From Serendipita indica DSM 11827 (Eukaryota; Basidiomycota; Agaricomycetes; Sebacinales; Serendipitaceae): a stretch of DNA of 64,000 bases. A model generated the notes under the pieces. It ran no database searches, was not told the DNA's origin, and saw only the letters and a program-made list of their open reading frames with translations. Of this stretch, positions 58,325-64,000 are shown piece after piece. The stretch spans positions 558,001 through 622,000 of the forward strand of contig CAJVGD010000011.1 in NCBI GenBank assembly GCA_910890315.1, read 5' to 3'. A program made the translations under genes and the position numbers. How positions within the stretch are numbered: position 1 is the first letter of the stretch; each line of letters begins with the position of its first letter.

Positions 58325-59281
58325 TTGCAATGGAGTACCACGATGCGCAACGCTCAACCAATTCCTTACTAGTTATCATGAATATCGAGATCAATTCCAA
58401 CTGATAAAGCGTAAATTCTTCACTCTGACCTCATTCGCTCCTTACTGCGAGTGAAATGACCCTTGCCAAGACGTGGCGCCCGTATTCATCAAAGAAGACC
58501 TAAGAATATATGCATACCACTTGTTTGTTCCCTCCGTCTCCTCCATTGGGATCTCTTGGCTAAAAGAGAATTTCACTATTTCAAAGGCAGATATATATAT
58601 ATCTCACCACGGTGCGTGTCCACATACACCCACAGAGAATTAGGGATAACCAATGTGCCGGACTTAACACCCGTAGCGCTTCAGGAACCAATATCCTCTT
58701 CAGGAAGTTGACACTCGAAATGTTGCAGCCCTCGCGGTCAATCCTCGTATATTGGAGGCAGGTTGCACCGGATCATGATACTTGTCGGGCCGCAATTGTA
58801 CTAGCAAGACACATATTGACAGATCTGAAACTCTACAGGAGCCCAAATCAAAGGTCACCTCGAGGCCAAAGGGAATGGGTGTCGAGGGGGCATCAGATAT
58901 TGTTGGAATTAATTTACTTAGTCCTGCCAATTTCTTCTGAATCAGCATGCATCGGTTGCCAACTTTTTCCGCAGTTCGCAGTGCTGATAGCTGTTATTGC
59001 GTTTGACCGTCAACAAAAACTGGGGGGAGTTCTCATCGTCAAATTATGTGACATTTGTGTCCAATGCCTCTGTTAAAAATACGCAAATACCGCACCTGTA
59101 GTGTATCTCGACCAACGCAACCTGAGTAGCGACGCTCGGCGGAGGGACGTGGTAAACATTCCAATGCCAAGGGAGTACACATTCTTATCTCCGTTCATTA
59201 ATGCGCTCAAACCAGGTTGCTATAAAAGCTCGGGTCATAGCTGTCAAACTCGACTTCTCCAAACACTTCTTGCGCTAACTT
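58325..59281. other. Spacer between CBM1 genes 1 and 2
   Basis: About 960 bp. It holds repeat block copy 3 (58650-58780). Plus frames at 58463-58711 and 58612-59076 run through the repeat and show no domain. Confidence 0.45.
58650..58780 (+). repeat. Intergenic repeat block, copy 3 of 3
   Basis: Core GCCGGACTTAACACCCGTAG ... GCTTCAGGAACCAATA ... GGAAGTTGACACTCGAAATG and onward to TCCTCGTATATTGGAGGCAG, the last part shared with copy 2. Confidence 0.6.
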
Positions 59282-59298
59282 CGGCCAAAAGAGCCCCG
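59282..59298 (+). promoter_or_regulatory. CGG-N11-CCG element upstream of CBM1 gene 2
   Basis: CGG, CCAAAAGAGCC, CCG, preceded by CTTGCGCTAACTT; 112 bp before the ATG at 59394. An AAATAAAAGG stretch lies about 37 bp downstream as TATA-like box. Confidence 0.6.
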
Positions 59299-59393
59299 TG
59301 CTGATATGTCCGCATGTCACTCTCGCCATAAAGTAAATAAAAGGAGACCACAGTGACTAACCTCATTCCCCAAGCAGTCGTCTCTGGTTCAGC

Positions 59394-59778
59394 ATGCGCC
59401 TCTTCACCACCTCACTTTACGCTCTCGCTCTCGCGGGTACCGCAGCGGCTTGTACGACATCATCCACGACACCGACAATTGTTACGGATCCTTACCCACC
59501 TCGGTCCACCACCACCAGCTCGACCAAATCGATTATCTTGACCGACCCGTGTGGATATCCTAACCCAACTACATGCTTATCCTCGACGACCTCTACAAGG
59601 TCAGGATATTCTAAGCTGTGGCAACAGTGCGGGGGTATTGGATGGACTGGGCCCATCGCTTGTTCTGAAGGTGTATGCACGTATCTGAATGGTATTTCCT
59701 CAAATTCTAGCCATCCCCTCTCCTCACGATATTATAGCCTGGTTCAGTCAGTGTCTTCCGGCAACCACCTCCAGTTAA
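59394..59778 (+). CDS. Small secreted CBM1-only protein 2
   Basis: 112 aa from exons 59394-59691 and 59738-59778. Signal peptide MRLFTTSLYALALAGTAAAC, linker [41 protein letters not shown], then CBM1: [39 protein letters not shown], four Cys in the module. The linker adds two further Cys (DPC, TTC) absent from its near-twin at 57934, which could form an extra bridge. It carries one copy of the GYPNPTT word of the 53429 repeat protein. Secreted; cellulose binding inferred from the CBM. Confidence 0.88.
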
Positions 59779-60943
59779 AGACCTTTGTCGCGATAACTCT
59801 GAAATTCAATGTAAAAAAGATACACAACCCAAACGAGTCTATGCGGATTCATGATTTGAGATCAAATGCAAACTGAGAGATCGTTATATTGATTTGCTAA
59901 AACCTTTGTAAAAGGGGGAACATCTTTTCTGTTTGGTGCCGGCATCGAGGATACAAATAGTTATGCCTGCCGGTCGATGGACGCCCTCCAATTGGCGAGA
60001 TCACACTGAATTGAGCCCGCCCCAAGAGCAAGAACTTCGCGGGTTTGCGCAGGCTTTCACAAATCATAATAATTCCTGATCCATCTCTGATATGATATTT
60101 ATTCTGCCAGCAGCATAGTCATCATCACACGCACAATTTTCTCTCAACCGACCTAAGAATCGGACATACTTGACCAGTAAATTGTTTGCTTACGCTACTC
60201 TGTCTTCGTGCCGAAACACGCTTGCTTCAGCATTGGCGGACGCCAAGTCTCATTGACCAGTCTCGCCTTCCTACGGTTCCGTCATGCTTGCAAATAACTG
60301 GAGGCGGCTGGGATGATGTTCAACCCAGTTCCGGTACCGCTTCGTAAATGAATGAATTGAACAGGGAAGTCGCTCCGGAGATATAGACAATTCTGCGGGC
60401 ATTCTTCGTCTATTAAAGACCGGTCGTCCCACATTGTGACACCTACCGGCCCGCTAGTACTGTCCAAAGGTGTCGGGTATCTACATATTTGATCCTATAT
60501 GAAAGGCTGAGGTATATTTCGCTCGTAGGCTCGACTAAACGTGAGTTCAGCGATGTTGAGCTTGAATAGCCCCAAAATACCACGTATTTCAGGTTGGATT
60601 CACAACATTAATTATGTTCGCTCTGCTATTATTGACGAGTACGGGGCTGTCTTGTTTTTGGCGAGTGTCTCTGAACCGGTGGGGTCTCAACATTGATTGG
60701 ATGTCTGAAAAATCATCTGACCAGCTCGTTACATATTTAATATGTCATCTTTTTTCGTTCAACGCGCGCATATGTCGGAGCCTCGCTCTCCGTGCTTGTG
60801 ATCTACAGACCATAGTGCGGGCAAGTCCCTAGTTTGTCAAGGTATCGTTGAACAGTATTTCCGCTCGTGGCACATGCTCGAATTACGAAGCGCTATAAGT
60901 CGGGCCACTGCTGTCAATCATCGACTTTCCCCAAACACAACCT
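59779..60943. other. Spacer between CBM1 genes 2 and 3
   Basis: About 1.17 kb with no supported gene. Short frames only (for example 60614-60832, which looks like random hydrophobic coding). Confidence 0.45.
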
Positions 60944-60960
60944 CGGTCAAAAGAGCCCCG
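60944..60960 (+). promoter_or_regulatory. CGG-N11-CCG element upstream of CBM1 gene 3
   Basis: CGG, TCAAAAGAGCC, CCG, preceded by CCCCAAACACAACCT; 118 bp before the ATG at 61062 and 37 bp before TATAAAG (60998-61004). Confidence 0.6.
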
Positions 60961-61061
60961 TGGTTAGCAATCAATAAAGAACCAGAGTGTGGAGTGATAT
61001 AAAGAGTGGGTCACCTCAGAGACTTATTGGAGCCCCAAGCCTTCAAAGCCCCGGAACCGAC

Positions 61062-61444
61062 ATGCGCCTTTCTGTTGCTACCCTCTATGCCCTCGCCTTT
61101 GCGGGAACTTCAGTGGCTTATACCACCCCGAAAAAGTCGTCTACGTCATCTCGCTCTAGCACTAGCTCAGTAAAGTCGACGATCGTGACCAGCCCAGGCG
61201 GGTATCCCTACCCGCCTTCATCATCAACGACCTCTACAGTCACAGGCCTCAGCCCAGTTTGGGGACAATGCGGGGGAAGAGGGTTCATGGGGCCGACTGC
61301 CTGTGCTGGAAGCATCTGTGTATACTATAATGGTATTTCCTTCTTCCTTTGGCTCCTTTACCTCCTCCTAACGACAATCTAGTCTGGTTTAGTCAGTGTC
61401 TCCCAGCAGATGTTGCCAGCACAATCACAGTCTCTAAGCCTTGA
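61062..61444 (+). CDS. Small secreted CBM1-only protein 3
   Basis: 110 aa from exons 61062-61332 and 61383-61444. Signal peptide MRLSVATLYALAFAGTSVAY, linker TTPKKSSTSSRSSTSSVKSTIVTSPGGYPYPPSSST, CBM1 [33 protein letters not shown] and tail PADVASTITVSKP. Four Cys. The TTPKKSSTSSRSSTS stretch is almost identical in gene 4 (63501), making a second recent pair. The aromatic residue at the first binding position is Trp (VWGQC). Confidence 0.87.
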
Positions 61445-63397
61445 GACTGGCAAGCCCACGTCTACTGCGATAAAGAAGGATAGGTCGGGCTTGGATGACT
61501 GTCGATATTGAATACTTGAATTTCAGTGGTGCCGCTTCCTCTTTCCAAGTAAAATGAGCAGCATGCGGAAGTCACCATACTATTGCGACCGTGGTCCATC
61601 TGATTTAGTTTGCAAAGCACAGAATGAGCAAAGGGGAGACGAATTCTGTCTCATTAGAAAACCAATGCATTAAATGTCGAAAACGCGGGATTTGAAGTGG
61701 TGGAAAAAGAGACTTGGTGTAGGCCCAAGGCTATATACACCAATATAATATGATATATTTCAATTTGAGCCTACAGCCTTGCGGTTCATTATTGTGCGAG
61801 CTATCGTTACTCTTCCTTTTTTTATAATCTAGCTTTTCAAATGCTGGAAGATTTGCTCTCAGGAGCTTTCGGACACCAGAACTTGATATATGTGCGCCTT
61901 ATTGGAAGAAGATCCGGTCATACTGGTACGCCAGAGTAAACCAATTGCTCAGTGCTCTCGGAGAAGGTCTGACGATGACCGGGGCCTGGCGCTTGTAACG
62001 CCACAGGCGTGAACCAGCCGATCATCAAACGACTTTCCCACATTGCACGCTCTGCGGTCTTTCGTCGCATGTAAGAGCTTTAGTGTCCGTAATTTTCACA
62101 CTTCTCAGAGCGTTTTGCGAAGTGTAGTAGCGGATAGGACCGACTCTTCATGGGAAACTGAACTAACCCCAGTCACGTTCAAGGGTGGTCACTTTGCGGC
62201 TGCTAAAGTTTGCTGAATCGATGTTTAACGGGTTCTAGCTTAGCATATATGGAGCATGCACCTTCTTAATCACTTGCGAGCATCTCACAAGGCATTCCAT
62301 TTTACTACTATCGACGTGCAAACGTCCGGACCCTGCTTTCAATACTGATGGTTCGCGGATAGCTCGTATACGTCAGTCTTGTAGACACACACTCGCTGGT
62401 ATCTCCGTTCGGGATAAATGTCGAGCTATCTGGAGCCTGGCTGTGTGCCTCACGCACGTGTGATTTTGAACAAAAGGTACATGATTGAAGGAAAAGTTGA
62501 AAGTAGCCCAAGGGTTAATATATGATATCATAGTCGCGCATCGCCGAACTCGTAGTAGACCTGGATCTGCCCTTACGATCCTTTATCACATCACGACAGA
62601 GATACATCAGTATTCCACGCTGGTATTGTCAAGCTGCGGACACCCGAAACTGAAATACATATTGGTCGCGCTGCCTTGCTCACCGGTCCGTCGAGATGTC
62701 CCTTCAGCTATATACTTCTCGGCGAGGGCTTGACGATGACCGAATTGAGGCACTCGGACTGTAACGGTGTGAAAATGAGTCGATTAAGTAAGGAAGTTGC
62801 TTCTGGGAATGATGTAGAGATCTGCGGCCATTTCTCATCTGTCAGGGGACTTTTACCCCGGATCTTGGCACCTATCAGTTCAATAGAGTACATATTTTCG
62901 GGTCTTACTCTTTTGGCAAGCTGAATCGAGTCCCAGCTCCGGCGCTCGACAGATAGATGGTGGGTATACATGCATTGAGTTGCGAATTTGATAGGACTTG
63001 ACCCATACCAATCTTCGCCTTCCACAGGCTACGAATCGACTCACCATGCATGTAAAATACATCCTCTCCACTATTTGCGAGTTCGAGATGGCCCCATCCT
63101 GGAGCGACTCGTTTCCAGATTTCTGGATCAACGGTGGCGAGACCTTAAGCTCGTATGATCAGTTTATTGCACATAGAACCTCGGAAATCCATCACGAGAT
63201 ACCGTTCAATAGGTGCATATTTCCGATGCTTGCTCGCAATGCTGATGCTCCGCCGATGGTTCAGGTAGGTCATTTCTTTGTTAGCGTATTGTTCAGTAGT
63301 ATTTCCGGTCTGGGCATGTGTTCCTATTCCGAAGCCTTGCGAGACCCGGGCTGCCTGTCAATATTCAACTTCTCTCATACACTGCTTGCACTAACCT
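61445..63397. other. Spacer between CBM1 genes 3 and 4
   Basis: About 1.95 kb with no supported gene. Frames at 62485-62733, 62708-63025 and 62998-63471 overlap and lack domains. Words such as GACGATGACCG recur near 61971 and 62734 and in repeat copy 2 (57280), hinting at more decayed copies of the intergenic block. Confidence 0.45.
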
Positions 63398-63414
63398 CGG
63401 CCAAAAGAACCCCA
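63398..63414 (+). promoter_or_regulatory. CGG-N11-CCA (one-base variant) element upstream of CBM1 gene 4
   Basis: CGG, CCAAAAGAACC, CCA, preceded by GCTTGCACTAACCT; 103 bp before the ATG at 63501 and 36 bp before TATAAAA (63451-63457). One base away from the full palindrome. Confidence 0.5.
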
Positions 63415-63500
63415 TGGTCAGTAGTCTGTGACAGCTGTATTCTCTCAAGATATAAAATGAGGTCTCAGTGATCACCCACCCAGGAGCTCCAGAACTCGGA

Positions 63501-63915
63501 ATGCGCCTCTTTACCGTCGCTCTCTACGTCCTCAGTCTCACGGCTGTATCAGTGGCTTATACCACCCCGAAAAAGTCTTCGACGTCATCTCGCTCTAGCA
63601 CTAGCCCAGTAAAGCCGACGACCGTGTATCCTTCCCCGACAACATCAACGTCAACGTCAACATCAACGCCAAAGGCAACATCTACATCCACAGTATCTGG
63701 GGCCACTTCCTTGTGGGGACAATGCGGGGGAATTGGGTTTACAGGGCCCCATGTGTGCTCCGAGGGCGTCTGCACATTTTTAAATGGTACTCCTCCTTCT
63801 GGTCTCTTCTCTTTCTCATGATATTCTAGATTGGTTCAGCGTGTGTCTTCCGGCAGCAATGGCCAGTTCCCAAACAAGCTCCAGCTCCAGTTCCAGCTCG
63901 AAGCCTTATTGGTAA
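63501..63915 (+). CDS. Small secreted CBM1-only protein 4
   Basis: 123 aa from exons 63501-63786 and 63830-63915. Signal peptide MRLFTVALYVLSLTAVSVAY, linker TTPKKSSTSSRSSTSPVKPTTVYPSPTTSTSTSTSTPKATSTSTV, CBM1 [33 protein letters not shown] and a Ser-rich tail ending SSKPYW. Four Cys. The usual WYSQC Gln is Val here (WFSVC); that Gln normally helps contact the glucan chain, so binding may be weaker or altered. Linker dinucleotide-like (ST)n coding is prone to length change. Confidence 0.87.
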
Positions 63916-64000
63916 TAGGGAAGATGGGATCAACTGTACCAAGATGATGCAATTTCAAGCTACTTCACATAAATATGCAAGATTTTGAGACAAGCACATT

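Noticed and set aside
59282-59298. The CCCCG part of the promoter element as a carbon-catabolite repressor (CreA/Cre1, SYGGRG) site
   Set aside because: The reverse complement does not fit SYGGRG at the last base in most copies, whereas the CGG-N11-CCG spacing is kept.

Overview
The window looks like nuclear DNA of a filamentous basidiomycete. I would guess an Agaricomycete of the Rhizoctonia/Ceratobasidium type, but that genus-level guess is inference. The evidence is: dense genes on both strands; many short introns (about 43-80 nt) with GT/AG ends and CTGAC/CTAAC-like branch points; fungal cellulose-binding modules (CBM1); NLR-like proteins with a patatin-like head, a P-loop NTPase core and TPR repeats; and FunK1-type fungal kinases. 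No retroelement, DNA transposon with recognisable coding capacity, rRNA, tRNA or CRISPR array was found.

Layout. 1-6.2 kb: the 3' end of a VWA-domain protein, an NmrA-like NAD(P)-binding protein (GC-AG intron) and a very large single-pass membrane protein. 6.4-11.5 kb: first patatin-like/NB-ARC/TPR gene. 11.7-17.6 kb (minus): SNF5, the SWI/SNF chromatin subunit, with a huge Q/P/M-rich N-terminus. 19-24 kb: a double-CFEM-like surface protein, an orphan FunK1 C-terminus, glutathione synthetase and a Cdc25/Arr2-like rhodanese protein. 24.3-28.7 kb (minus): second patatin-like/NB-ARC/TPR gene. 29.3-33.5 kb: a class I glutamine amidotransferase, head-to-head with an unrecognised gene, and a ten-exon peroxiredoxin. 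33.8-37.8 kb: two decayed FunK1 kinase copies. 38.2-50 kb: housekeeping genes, namely AGC kinase Ypk1/Gad8, exosome cofactor Mpp6, a multi-pass membrane protein, Asterix (PAT complex), NADP-glutamate dehydrogenase and GWT1 (GPI inositol acyltransferase).

50.7-64 kb is an accessory region for plant cell-wall contact: a CE1 acetyl-xylan/feruloyl-type esterase with a C-terminal CBM1, a Thr-rich repeat protein with CBM1, a probable MATE-type transporter with a decayed second copy, and four short secreted proteins made only of signal peptide, Ser/Thr linker and CBM1. All six CBM1 genes lie on the plus strand. About 90-120 bp before each start codon there is a shared element, TAAC-Y-TCGG followed by an 11-nt gap and CCG (four exact copies, two with a damaged right half). 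This looks like a Gal4-type Zn2Cys6 factor site, so the genes may be one co-regulated set.

Most interesting points: the CGG-N11-CCG promoter element over the CBM1 array; an 8-nt microexon in the peroxiredoxin that carries two of the three bases of its catalytic cysteine codon; two NLR-like genes whose patatin domains both appear to lack the catalytic residues; and single-base frame slips in glutamate dehydrogenase and GWT1 that are either assembly errors or real lesions.
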